Source: Sequoia sempervirens (Eukaryota > Streptophyta > Pinopsida > Cupressales > Cupressaceae). Taken from it: a DNA stretch of 64,000 bases. The notes under the pieces were generated by a model. It was not told the DNA's origin and did not search any database. It saw only the letters and a program-made list of their open reading frames with translations. Of the stretch, positions 33,041 through 45,289 are shown in pieces. The stretch is from positions 702,671,360 through 702,735,359 of the forward strand of contig VDFB02270651.1 of the NCBI GenBank assembly GCA_007258455.2. The letters are read 5' to 3'. Made by a program: the position numbers and the translations under genes. Position 1 is the first letter of the stretch. Every line of letters starts with the position of its first letter.

Positions 33041-34560
33041 TGAAAGTATTCAAATAGGTCAACTTTCTACTATATTTGATTGACAATTCATTAAAATATC
33101 AAAGAAATTCTAGAAACCATCAAGGAATGGTGGTTTCAAAAAACCATTTGTAGGATGTACAAAAAATCATTTATAGGATGTAAAATTATATATTAGGAAG
33201 GTAGATATTCCTAACACATGGTGTGATCTATTTGATTATTTATTTGGTAAATATGTTAAACCCAACCTTATGAATAGTCCTCAAATATTTGATTTTCCAA
33301 AAATTATTGCACCCAACTATTTCTTAAATAAAAAGCTATGAGGTTATTTGCATAAGAAATAAGAACACGATACTAGGGAAGTTAGGGATAATAGTGGATG
33401 GACTTTTTTATAGTCAAAAGAGAGATAATAAGGGATAAATTCTATTTTAACATAAATGCAAGCCAAAAAAATTATTTAGTATAATTATCTACTAGGTACC
33501 ATCAGGATATACATAGTTATAAGGTAAAGTGGCTCCCTAGCTACTAAATAAGAGCAAGAAAATCCTTATTATGTATAAACCCCATTCTAAAAGATTATTT
33601 ATAGTTGTTAAAGGGTAAATGCAAAAATATGAGAGACCAAAAACTGGCCATATAAGAAATGCCACTTTTTGGCCTCATATAAGATATAATATGAGTGGAT
33701 TATAATCAACTCATGCTTTAATTAACATAAGCATCAAATAGTAAGAGATCAAGATCATTTGAATTTTAAATATCACTTAGAATCCTATTGTCTACTAGTG
33801 CCACATGTCACTTTAGTCTTTCCTTTCATTGTAGGATCATGCACAACTGACAATACAACTTGCAATCAAACTCAATTGTAGGATATTGCTGCATGTTTTA
33901 ATATTATTATTGGGCTATATTCCCCTAAGATGTGTGACCACAAGAGCGGATCTGAAAGCTTCTAATAGGAACCTATTGTCTACTAGTGCCACATATCACT
34001 TGGGCACAAATTCAAGACGATTAATGACCAAGGAAAGCTAAATAATGTGTCATTGGTTTGTTATCACCTCTAAATAGATCATCAGAGACTATGATTGCTA
34101 TGACACCTACTCATGAACTCTATTTTGAAAATGTCATTGTAAATGCTAGGAAACCTACTAAATTTTAAGGAATACTATTTTGACATTTTCTTAGTCAAAG
34201 GTGGTAGTTTTTTCCCTTTGTACCATACTTAAATTTAAGCTTGATTTGATGGTTATTAATGGCTAATTACTTTGGCATGGAGATTCCTTTCAAAAATCAA
34301 GGAATCTAGCCACATTCACTAACGTTATATGCTCATGCCAACATATATTTTTGTAGCTTTCTTCCAAGTTTGAAGATGGGTATGTGTGAAGGTTGAAATC
34401 CATTATAACTAATCAAATACGTGTATGGTTAATTTTTAATGGTATCTATTAGCACACTTGTTGGGGTTCCTTCTCATGCATGAGTATTATTATTAATCAT
34501 TGTGTTTTAATTGACAAAGAAGTCTAAAATTCATAGTGCACATACCTGATATAAGGGATT
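33041..34560. other. Intergenic sequence with two small repeats
   Basis: No gene is present. At about 33,615-33,680 a hairpin-like stretch begins GGGTAAATGCAAAAATATGA, holds CCAAAAACTGGCC and ends GCCACTTTTTGGCC, echoing the GGGTATGTGC element ends. GTCTACTAGTGCCACATRTC occurs twice, about 190 bp apart (33,791 and 33,978). Confidence 0.4.
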
Positions 34561-36289
34561 TATGTATTTCAACAAGGAGGCATGGATACCCCCATTAGCC
34601 TAGTGAGTACCCACAAACAAATGACATTATATGGTGCAATCTTGGATCTTTGATTGAAGAAAATCATTTTAGAACTAAATTTTATGTTGATTTGAGCAAT
34701 TAAACTCATCCTGAGTCTAGAATTGCTAGTGTTGAATGAGTGGTATAGGGTAGATTTAGATAACTCCTCATGATTCATGGTGGCACTACTAGACATGCAA
34801 CTTTGAAGTCCGAGGTGGTGAAAATGATTCACAATATTTTTATACCTTAAATTTTAGGTGGATAGGAAGAGGTGATGGATGTTGCCTCCTTTGGTCTTGG
34901 TATACTCAAGCCATGTGACCTGGTGCATCTTTTAGTTCTGGGTGAGGAAATATCCCTTTATCCTTTCATACTAGACATCAAAGGTGAGGCATTACGCGAA
35001 GAACATAGAGAGTGGGTGGAGGTGGCAATAAGCTTCTTGAATAAAATGATGCATATTGAGTTGGTCCAATACTTTGAATGGGTCGACATATCTAGACAAC
35101 ATAAAAATGAAACATCTTCCAAATAAAAAAAATTATTTTACTAATAATGAATAATCTAAACTTGGCATCAATATGTTTCTTTATCATTATTCCTAAAATT
35201 ATATATATCCTTAATTTAGTTTTATATATTTTTTACCACTTATTAAATTGAATGTAATTTTTTTACTATAAATCTAAATTAATTATATATTTATTAATAC
35301 CATTTAACTATCTCAACCTTTTAAAATATTATAACTATTAATAATTTTATATAAATTTTTAATTTCAACTTTAAAAAATTGAAATAAAAGAGGCCCTTCA
35401 TATGAACTTTAAAGATATTTAAAAATATAATAAAACACTCATTTTGCATATCTGACTATTCATATTTAAGTTTCCATTTAAATGGACACCTTTAAAGAAC
35501 AAAAAGATCTAGATTTATAATTCTAATAAAATTTTGTATATTTTTTATCTAATTTTTCCTATACTTATGATATAATTGAATATTAAAAGTTTTATATTCA
35601 AATTAATAAATATTTTTCATAGAAATAAGTATTTTTAAAATAAAATAAGAATTAAAAGAGTTTCAAACATTATAAATTAATTAATATCATTAAAATATTT
35701 ATTTATTATAATATTTTTATTAAATATTTTTTATATTAGCTTAATAAAAATCATTTAAATATGATTTTTTTTTTTTTTTATAGATTTGAAAATTTAGAAA
35801 ATTTATTCTTTCAAATCAATATTTTTTTAAGCACATGAATACAAATACTTCAATCTCACAAGTATGGTAGCTAGGGTATAGAATTCGTGAGCATAATTCA
35901 ATGCTACAATTCAAGCCTATGAGCACATTGCATCAAAAAAGACATAGTGCCTTCAATCACAATGGCCCAATGGAGGTTTGAACTCTAGTGACCACAACAA
36001 CACCACAACTTTACCATCACACTATGAGATGAAGCCCAATATTGAAGCAAAATATTATATATATAATCTTGACTTAATTATGAATCGACAAAACTCAAAA
36101 TAGTATAGTTGTGATACATAATTTGTCCCAATGAACTCAATGGAAGGGAATGGTTGATTGATAACTCCAAGCATAGTGGGTTAAATAAATAAAGAAAATA
36201 AAATTTTGTGTGCACACATATTTAACTTATAAAGTTTTCACTAAAGGGAAACAAAAATTTAGTCTAAAAAAATGAGAAAGAAATCCACA
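34561..36289. other. Intergenic sequence; one unassigned 84-codon ORF
   Basis: The open frame 34,872-35,126 (plus) encodes a mixed-composition 84-residue peptide (LGILKPCDLVHLLVLGEEIS...). It is less repetitive than the other chance frames, but I recognise nothing in it and see no exon partner. The remainder is AT-rich (35.1-35.85 kb) and noncoding. Confidence 0.25.
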
Positions 36290-36690
36290 AATCAACTAAA
36301 ACCCTATAAGAGAATTAGAATTTAAGTATAATGTTTTTTGAATCTAACCTTGGGCTTGTTAGCTTGGCTGAGTTTTCTAAGTGAATGACTCATTATCAAC
36401 TTTATTACTAAGCCACTAAATGCAGCCCACTATGTGAGTGATTCCTTCAAAATCATGTTACATAAGCAACATCCATACAAACACACACATAGATGCATAT
36501 ACCATATGTTTACACATTCATATCTACTTGCAGTTGTAAAGCTAGTTGTCATGTACTCTTAATTGATTTATTGTTCTTGTGCCAAGCCTTTTGCTTGTTA
36601 AAATATAAAGGGTAAAAGGATATGTTAGTATTGTCTTCAATGACATGTTTTAAAATATTATCATTATATGAGGTGTCTCTACAAGAAGCT
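36290..36690 (+). repeat. Paralogue of the LINE A insertion site (empty site)
   Basis: It matches 16,330-16,506 and then 21,650-21,690 and 22,225-22,410, without LINE A and without about 530 bp after it. At the junction it reads CTAAATGCAGCCCACTATGT, one copy of the target, where LINE A has TATGCAG on both sides. The similarity ends near the point where the inverted LTR pair begins in the other copy. Confidence 0.75.
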
Positions 36691-36827
36691 TACAAATTTG
36701 AATGTGAGTCATCTTCATTGAGGCTACCTATAATCTCAAAAATTATCCTTGAAGCAACATCAAGTGTCTATTATTTTCTCCAATATCTTCTTGTCTCAAT
36801 CCACTCTCCTAGGAAAGTAAATTTGAT

Positions 36828-37180
36828 TTAACACTTTGTCTCTAAGTACTAGTGCAATGGCTTGATTAATTCTATTATTATTCAATGGACTGAATTCCCA
36901 TGAATATCACTTTCTAAATTATCAACAACAACAACAACAACAATGCCATGGAATTTTAGAGATTGCAACTAATAGAAATAAATAGTTATCCATCAAATTC
37001 TTAAATACTAAACCTAAATGATAATGTATCATAAAAGATAACTTTTTGAATTATGCAAATTAAATAAGAATAACATGTCACTATTATATCCAATAAACAT
37101 TTGGAGAGAACTTAATACACACCTTGTTCTAGACTGATATTCTAAGGAACTCAAATTGGAAGGATGTGTAAATACCCAGC
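36828..37180 (-). pseudogene. GARP gene pseudogene fragment (intron 4 / exon 4 end)
   Basis: It matches 28,198-28,530: TTTAACACTTTGTCT, AAGTACTAGTGCA, TTATCYATYAAATTCTTAAA and CTAAACCTAAATGATAATGT are shared in the same order, ending with the exon-4 region (TTCTAGACTGATATTCTAAG against TTCTAGACCGATAATCTGAG). The splice donor ACACACCTTG replaces TACCCACCTC of the intact gene. Coding similarity stops at about 37,180, inside the exon. It is a remnant of a second GARP locus collinear with the first. Confidence 0.7.
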
Positions 37181-37945
37181 CATGAGAGAAAATTCTTTTT
37201 ACAACACATTTTCACATATAAGCATTGCAATATCCATAAATCATTAGCAGAAAAACTAGTCATGTATGCACAACTAAGAATTCCATACACTAAATATCAA
37301 ACAAAGATTCATGAATTAGATTACTTGGCATATGTAGGCATCAAAATTAGGTAATTGACATGGCTGTTACTTCCTCATGGGGTGCAACACACCCAACCAT
37401 GTGAACTACAACCTAGTCCAACCAAACCAAGAGGAAACAACAAGCTATTTTGGGACAAACCTACAATCGTTATGGTTGTGGTCATGAAGATAACTAACAA
37501 GTTCATAGCTCAACTGTTAAGAGGCTTTGGTGCATCCCATACTACACCATGGGTCCAAACTCATCACAACAGGTTTAGTACAAGTGTGAGAATAATAAGT
37601 AGAAGCAGGGGAAAGACTCACCAAAATCCCATCCTAAGCATCCCATAGAAAGGAATGATAGTGCATTGTACACTACTCAGGATCTCCCATTCATTCCTTG
37701 GTCTTTTACGCTAAATGGGGTGGCAGTATGGATATTGGATAACTAGGTAGAGGATTCAGTGCATCCCATACTGCACTGTGGGTCCATCCTCTATCCCAAG
37801 GATCTTAGAGAATTCCCAAGAAGTGAATCTACCTTAACCCGAGTAGCACATGGCATCAGACACTTTTGTGCTTAAAAGTGACAACCAATGAACCTCTTAA
37901 ATACAACAGTTATCCCTAAATTATCGTTACCCACTTTTGTGTAAA
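37181..37945. other. Unassigned sequence with an imperfect internal repeat
   Basis: A 97-codon open frame (37,355-37,648) has no recognisable domain. GTGCATCCCATACTRCACYR with TGGGTCCA occurs twice (37,530 and 37,760). This may be part of an LTR or other repeat. Confidence 0.35.
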
Positions 37946-38009
37946 ATAAGATGGAAAAAGGACACCTTTGGTAACATTTTTGGAATCAAATTTGAGCTTC
38001 ATATGGAGC

Positions 38010-39838
38010 TATCAGAGATTTAGGATAAAATCCAGAGGGAAGGATATTTTGATGATAATAGGGAAAAAGAAAATGAATTGATTGTGAAAATGCATGAAAT
38101 TATAGCCAAAGAGGAGGATTTTTGGAGACAGAGATCTAGAGCTCTATGGATTTTTGTTGGAGATAAAAACACCATATACTTTCACCTATATGCTTCTAAA
38201 CATAGGGTCATCAACAAAATCTCACATTGAAAGCAATGGCAATCGATTTGAGGAGGAAGATGACATTAGAAGACAAGTCCTTTTCTATAGTAATCTCCTC
38301 TTAGGGAGCTAAGGAATCATCCATGAAGAGCAAGATCACCTTTTAGAGGTCATCCCTCATTTATTTGAGGAGGAAGATAATACAAAACTTGTTGTTATTC
38401 CCTCTAGGGAGGAAATTAAAAAAGTCATGTTTTCCTTTGAAGGGAACAAGGCCCCTGGCCCAAATGGGTTTCCTATGTTCTTCTTTCAATGGTTCTAGGA
38501 GATTTTTGAGGAGGATGTCATGAATGTTGTCAAAGAGTTTTTTGGATCAAGGAGTCTCCTAAAGGAACTAAATGCTACCCTTTTTGTCCTTATTCCCAAA
38601 AAACCTAAAGCGGCGAAGTTTGAAGATTTCAGGCCTATAAGCCTTTACAATTCTTTCTACAAAATCATTTCAAAGGTTCTGACATCTAGGCTTCTTATTA
38701 TCTTTCCTTCTTTGATCTCCCCCCAACAAAATGGCTTTGTTCCTGGACGGCAGATCCTCAATTCTATTGTCACTGTCCATGAGAATATTCATTCCCTAGT
38801 GGAATCCAAAACTAGAGGTTTTCTCCTTAAGCTCGATATCTTGAAAGCCTATGATCGTGTGGATTGGAAATTTTTATTCAAAATTATGAGGGCGTTTGGT
38901 TTCAGCAATAGAGTCCTTCAGATGGTGGATCAACTTATTTCTATTGTCTCTATATTCATTATGGTGAATGGTTCCCCTTCTTACTTCTTTCAGAATTCGA
39001 GAGGTTTAAGACAGGGAGATCCAATCTCCCCATCTTCTTCACTATTATCATTGAATGTCTTGGGTGAAACTTGAAAAGAATGATTGATTAGGGATCCTTA
39101 GTGGGTCTAAGGCCCTCTTCTAGCAATTTGATTTTCTCACATCAATATTTTGTTGATGACACCATGCTTATGGGGAGATCTACAGTGACTGAGGCTAAAT
39201 ATCTGAAAATAATTTTGGACGTGTATGAGAGGGCTTCTGGTTAATTGATCAACAAATAGAAAATATCTCTGTTCTTTTTCAACACCCTTGATCACAGGCA
39301 GGTCAAGATAGCCAAAATCTTGGGATCTAGAGTGGAGTCTTTACCTTCTACTTATCTTGGTTTTCCCTTAGGCCTAAAACCTCTTGAATCCTTTTGGAGT
39401 TCGTTGGTTGATAGGTTCAGCAAAAAGCTTGTTGGATGGAAATGAGATCTTCTTATTGAAGCAGGAAAAATCTAGCTCCTCAAAGCTTCTCTTCAGAGCC
39501 TTCTGATTTATGCCTTAAGCCTTTCCAAAATCCCTGCCAAATTTGTGGATGCTATTGAAAAAATTCAAAAAATATTTCTTTGGTCAGAGGTTAAAGAAAG
39601 AAAGATAATGTCGCTTATTGGATGGGATCTTGCCTGTAGGCCAAAAAAGATGGGAGGATTGGGTCTAAGAAAGATCAGAATGATGAATAAGACACTTCTT
39701 GCAAAGCAAATTTGGAGGTCTTTTTCATCTTGTGGGGAATGGAAAGACATTTTAAAAAGTAAATATTATATGGCTAATTGTGGCTCCCTTAAGGCTCTGT
39801 TGGATTCCCCCTCTCTACCTCATGGATCTTCTTGTTAG
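38010..39838 (+). pseudogene. LINE B reverse transcriptase
   Basis: Motifs in order: [90 protein letters not shown] and the catalytic HQYFVDDTMLMG (F-V-D-D). The largest open pieces are 38,520-39,074 and 39,545-39,838. Stops include TAG codons where LINE A keeps Gln (for example INK* against NNQK near 39,258) and a frame change at about 39,030. Confidence 0.85.
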
Positions 39839-41300
39839 AATGACATGATTACTAGGAGAAAGATTGTTGACTTAGGGGTTGGGTGGAATATAAGAAGTGG
39901 AAATCAAACTAGGTTCTAGGAGGACAAATGGTTACTTAAGGAACCCCTAATCAATAATGAAAGGTTCAATAGGTGGGCTAACATGTGAAAAATGACTTTT
40001 GGTACTCAAGTTAAGGACTATTGGCATGATGGGGGATGGGTGGACTTAAGCCAGCTTAGCCTGGAGCTTGCCCTGATTCACTCATCTATGATGGCTATAA
40101 GGATGGGTTTGAATTAGTGCTGGAGGACAACCTTTTAGTCTAGAAAGATAACCCCTCGGGAAACTACTCTATTTCATTAGTTGTCTCTATGTTGTCCCTT
40201 TCTCAAGCCCCCTCTCCTTTCTAGACTAGAGCTTGGATAAAACATCTAACCCCTAAAGTCAATTTTTTTTTTTGGATCCTTCTTCAAAACAAAGTTCTTA
40301 TGGTTGATAATATTTGCAAGCGAGGTTTCCAAATACCTAATAGATGCTATCTTTGTAAGAATGAAGCAGAGTCTACAAATCACTTGTTTCTCCACTGTTC
40401 GTTTGTTGCTACTATATGGGGTAAGATTCTAGCTCTCTGGAACATCTCATGGGTTTTTCCTCATTCTATCAAAGACTTTTTTTCTCAATAGAAAGCTCCT
40501 TCTTTGAATCCTTTTATTTTAAGATTATGGAGCCTCACTTTCCCCTATATAGCCTGGGGAGTATGGAAGGAACGAAATAAAAAACACTTCAGGGACAAGG
40601 AAATGTTGGAGAACAATGTGTTTGAAAAAATCTTCAAGCTAATTATGGAAAAATTTAACATCATTCCTCAACAAGAGAACAAACTGGAGATTGTGGTGTG
40701 CTCTCCTTATGACTTAAAGATGGCCAAGGATTGGAAGATTAAAAATGATGTGTCAAGGGAATCTAAACCAGCTAAAAAAGACTGGGAAGCGGTGTGTTGG
40801 TGTTTACCACCAAGTGGCGAGATTAAAGCCAACTTTGATGGAGCAGCTAAGGGAAATCCGGGGTTGGCTGGAAGTGGAGGTGTGATTAGGGACTCAAATG
40901 GAATTTTTTTAGCAGTCGTGGTTGTCTCCCTTGGATCTCAAACAAACCATGTGGCAAAGCTATTAGAGCCTTTCAAGTGATTAACTTACCGCTTTAAAGT
41001 CAGAATTATAAAAATTTATGGCTTGAAGGAGACTCAAAAAATATTATTGATTGCCTCCTAGGAAAGTCCCCTCCCTCATGGATAATCAAGAGTTGGATTG
41101 AAGATGCTAAAATCCTTTTAGCAAGATTCAAGAGAGTTAAAATATCTCATACTTTTAGGGAAGCCAATAGCATGGCCAATTTTTTTGCTAATGAGGGGGT
41201 TAAACAGAAGGGGTTAGTCACATGGCAGAATCCCAAGGGTCTGGGCATGAATGCTAGGGCCTTAATTGATTATGATATCACACATGGGAAAGTAGAAAAT
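39839..41300 (+). pseudogene. LINE B zf-RVT and RNase H domains
   Basis: The zinc domain at 40,300-40,491 keeps the full pattern: GFQIPNRCYLCKNEAESTNH then LFLHCSF (C..C...H...C). RNase H spans about 40,810-41,230: IKANFDGAAKGNPGLAGSGG, LWLEGDSK and ISHTFREANSMANFFANEG; the last catalytic Asp is changed to Asn. There are stops at about 40,488, 40,978 and 41,322. Confidence 0.8.
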
Positions 41301-41466
41301 TTTTATGATGATGAAAGAGAGTAGGGTCAAGTACATCAACATCATTAGATTTGATGGGGTCACACTGATTATCTTTAATGGTAGTAAGAAGTGGCATGTT
41401 TTGTGGGCTCTTTCATTCGGCTACAGTATTTTATTTCAGGACTCTAGCTCTGGCATGTTTGCAAAA

Positions 41467-43034
41467 ATGGGAGGAGATAGGAAAAAGGATGGAGCCAAAG
41501 AGGTATGAAATGCACAAGAGGAACCTGAAGGTATGGAGATAGATAGAAAGAGGCGAGCTACTCCCCCTCATTGAAAAGCTTCATGGGCCTGATCTGAAGG
41601 CCAAAGAGTACTTTGAGAAAAATTGGAAGAACGAAGAAATTATTCTTTTTAGGAGGAAGGTTAATGTGGATGAGAACTTCATAGGGGAAGTGACTAGCAT
41701 GTCTACAAAGAGAACAAAATTCTTTCATGATAGAAAGTTCTCTGATGAGGTGGTTATTAGATTCCCCAAGAAAGAAAATGAAAAGAATAAGCTCATAAAA
41801 GTCTCCAACAACTACTTTGAAGCTGATTTGATTAAGTCGTTATGGAGAAAAGTGCTCAGAATCATCATGGAATACATTACCCTGGACGGAAGATTCACCA
41901 AGGTCTACGACTACCACTTTTCCCTTCTCAACCACTTCGTCACAAGGTTAGGGTTTGATTTCCTTACTATCTATATTTCTCTTTAAGTAATAGTTTGCAT
42001 GATCATAAAAAGAATCCTAAGAAGTACCCAATATTGCATACTAACCTTATTAGGATTATTTATGAACATTTTCAAAAAAATTATGCCTTATCCAACCCTA
42101 TCTTGGCCTCATCCTCTGAAGATGATGACATGATTAATAGTGTGTCGGAGGACAATAATAAGCCTGACTTTGAGCGGATTGAAGATGATCCTCCTTCCAC
42201 TAACAATTCTGGTAAGAAAATTTTGTAGCATAAACCCCCACTCAAAAAATCAAGCCTGCCAAAAACCATAGTAGAGTTGTTCTGAAAGAGAAGTCCACTA
42301 AAAAGTGTTCCCCTACTAATAAATTGGTCTCCTACTCTGAGGATACCCCATAGGATATTTTCGATGTCCCCAATGCTAGCAAAGACTCTTTCTCTTCCTA
42401 CCCTGCCATAGACAAAGAGAACATACCCAAATTCCCTAATGACCTTAGCCCTTAAGATCATTATTTTAAGCAAGGTTGTGAGTTTCTTGGGGATATCCTA
42501 GCAATCGCCAGAAATGGTGTCGTTGATTACTTCAAAATTATGAAGTGGGCCTTCCATGAAATTAAGGACCTTAACCTCAGAAATAGGGCCCTCAATAGCA
42601 AGCAGAAGGATTTGGAAGTTAAAGTCAGTTCCCTTAATTCCATGGAGGGTGGGAGAAATGAGGACAAGATGAGGATGGAGGCTGAGGATAATGAAGGTAA
42701 GGTCAAGCTCATGGAAGCATAAATTGTTAAAATAAAAGATACCATGAAAACTATTATGGAGCACAACCACATAATGGAACAACATAACACCATTATCATT
42801 AATGCTATGACTGAGAAATTGGATAACACACATCAGGGATCTCTGATTGTGGACTTGGAAGTCAAAAAGCATAAAAGCAGGACTGAGGACAATGGTATTT
42901 TGAAGAGGACAAGAGCTAATCTAAAGAGGAAGGTTCCTCCTACACCCCAGATGGTTCAAGCTCTAAAAAAATGTTCCCAGGACATGCACATTCTCAAGGT
43001 TGAGGTTGTTGATGCTCTAAAATCCTTAAGTTAG
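41467..43034 (+). pseudogene. Extra LINE ORF downstream of RNase H (copy B)
   Basis: The ATG at 41,467 (MGGDRKK) lines up with the one in LINE A, and the TAG at 43,032 closes the frame at the matching place (about 522 codons, with one or more shifts). Shared blocks: LLPLIEKLHG, NVDENFIGEVTSMSTKRTKF, SNNYFEADLIKSLWRKVL, IMEYITLDGRFTKVYDYHFS, LLNHF, DHKKNPKKYPILH, a Ser/Pro/acidic linker, then the coiled coil (KWAFHEIKDLNLRNRALNSK, IIINAMTEKLDNTHQGSLIV) and a basic tail (LKRTRANLKRKVPP). Conservation across two diverged insertions argues that the frame belongs to the element. Its role is unknown. Confidence 0.7.
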
Positions 43035-43240
43035 TTGTGGGTTGTTTCCGTCGCTGGTTTTTTTGGTTGGGTTTTTCTGGTGGCCCTTGCTAGCCTTGAG
43101 TTAGGGGTTGTTGTGCTTTCTTGGCTCTTTTATTTTTACAGCCTTCTTGTTTTGGGTTCTTTAATCCTTATTCCTTATATTTTATGTAAACTTTGTGGTG
43201 TCAGGTTCTTGTAAAACCCATTTTTTCCTTTATCAAAAAC

Positions 43241-45114
43241 TATTAATTTACTACCCCTAACATATTCCACTTGAGCTAGACAACAATCTATAGAATATTA
43301 TTCAACTCTTCCTCTTCTTATAGCAAGGCTAGAGGGTCATAGAAAGGATAAAAATACTAGTTAGCCCCCACTGTAAGTAATTCTAAGAAAATTAATAAGG
43401 TAGCAACTCTAAATATTAAGGGAGATATGTCAGACCCTTGGTGAGAGGGAGAAAAGAAAGATAATGATGATGTTAAAGTTTAATTACTTCAATTCCTATG
43501 AAATTTTTTCTATGATATAAGGATGCTAGGTAATTGTAAAAGGGATAACATTCCCAAGGAATATTTCTTAGTTGCATCTAAAATTTAATATGATAAATTG
43601 CTATAGAATATTCAAACATACTTGAACTTCATAGAGATTATCTTTTTTTGCTCTTACACTATGTATAATTTTTTGTATTTACAAGATTAGTACTTGTTCC
43701 TTGCTATACTATTTCGGATAGACCTAAAGTGGCAGCTACAATCATCCTCCAATTTTAGCAAGTTTTATATGTTTTTTGTCTAAATAGATTCAATTCTTGT
43801 AATCCTACGAGCTGAAGATGGTTATTTATGTATTTTACAGAGTAGTCTAAGCTTGTGTAGTGCTCTCATTTGTGGTTTGACTACTTCATGGTGTCCTTTC
43901 TAAACCCTCGCATGATGATTGTAAAGATAAAAAATGAAGATTACTTTTTACATTATCAACTAAACAGACTGAGATTTTAGACCCTAAGTAGTTGCAAAAA
44001 TAAATAAACATAAATATCTCTTAACCTAGCAAGATTGGAGGAACCTATAAAGTGTTTGCCACTCGTATAGAATCAACTCTTTTCACATCTGGCTTTCCAA
44101 CTCCCTGGTGCACCTCTACTGTTCCCCTTCCTGCCTCTCCCTTCTCTCACTGTGAGCATTCTCCTTTCTCTCTGAAGGGGGTCATGGTGTTTTATGGTGA
44201 AATTTTAATTCACATTTCCCAAGCGTAGGACATTCTAGAAGACTCCCAAGCTTGGATGCCATACCCTCTTTAATGGAGTGTAGTGATTTCAAATGAGTGC
44301 CCCTATCCTCATAAATGAGGGTTGTCTCTATTGTGTGCATTACAGAGTAAATCTGCCCTCCTACCCCATTGACAATCACAACCTCCCCTCACAGTTTCAT
44401 TCATTTCCCTTTTCTTTTTTTTTTCTTTTACTCACCTTCTCACATTTTATTATGTTTTCAATTTATAGTTTCTTTTGAATTCCTTTCTTATGTTTTATTT
44501 ATATATTTGATTTTAAAATGGTGAGGCAGTATAGTGTTGGTAAATTGGTATAAGCTCGACATGATGTGATTGAGGTGTATAGATAGGGATTTAAATTGGT
44601 CAAATCTTATTTTAGTTATTTATTAATTTATTATTATTTTTATTTTAATTTATTTTTATCTTCTTTAGCTTCACCTAATGGCTCAATTTAATAATGTCCA
44701 TAGAGAAATAAATGGGTTAATTGAATCATCATCAAGGAAAATAAATGTGTACAGGTCAAGCATTACTAAGGGTGGCAGATAAATTCTCAATTAGGTGAAG
44801 TAACTAGAGTGACTCGACTTCCAACTCATAAAACTATGTTACTAAGTTTAAGGTTCTTTCCCAGAATAGGTTATTAAATTTTCCTTTTGTTGGAAACTAA
44901 GCACCTGTAAAACTCATCCACATTCTCACAAAATTACATTAGTACCTAGTTAGTCCAATAAACCCATATAGATATATCCATGCCAAAATAAAATAACTTA
45001 TAACACCATTGAATTCATAAATATTAGATTATCTAATAGTTATTTCAAATAGCCATTTAAATTATTTAATATATCATATTAATGTTTTAAGTTCTTATGA
45101 TCATCAAAATAAAG
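43241..45114. other. Intergenic sequence, no gene recognised
   Basis: Short frames at 44,182-44,379 and 44,293-44,478 are unremarkable. If the gypsy relic at 45.3-48.6 kb had a 3' LTR it should lie here on the minus strand, but I could not identify one. A small palindrome, GGTGCAATGTGATATTGCACC, is present at 45,116-45,136. Confidence 0.4.
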
Positions 45115-45289
45115 GGTGCAATGTGATATTGCACCTATCGACGATTACAAGTGGACTTGGATGGATTTCTCTAGCCTCTTCCACCTACAATGTATTCCAA
45201 TCAATTACATGGGTCAGGTTAGGTACATATTTATTAAGCAAATACATATAAAACACATTATGTATGCGAGAGAGAGATGGAGGAAGAGT

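Larger units (their letters stand above)
37946..43240 (+). mobile_element. LINE B (5'-truncated, same family as LINE A)
   Basis: About 5.3 kb in the same order as LINE A: linker ([24 protein letters not shown]), RT, zf-RVT, RNase H, an extra ~520-codon frame and a 3' end CCTTTATCAAAAAC. It starts slightly further upstream than LINE A but also lacks ORF1 and endonuclease. Many stops show it is dead. Divergence from LINE A is clear at the protein level, so the two are separate old insertions of one family. No convincing target duplication was found. Confidence 0.85.

Noticed and set aside
42081..42872. Minus-strand ORFs of 100-130 codons
   Set aside because: They are antisense to the extra ORF of LINE B; no independent evidence.
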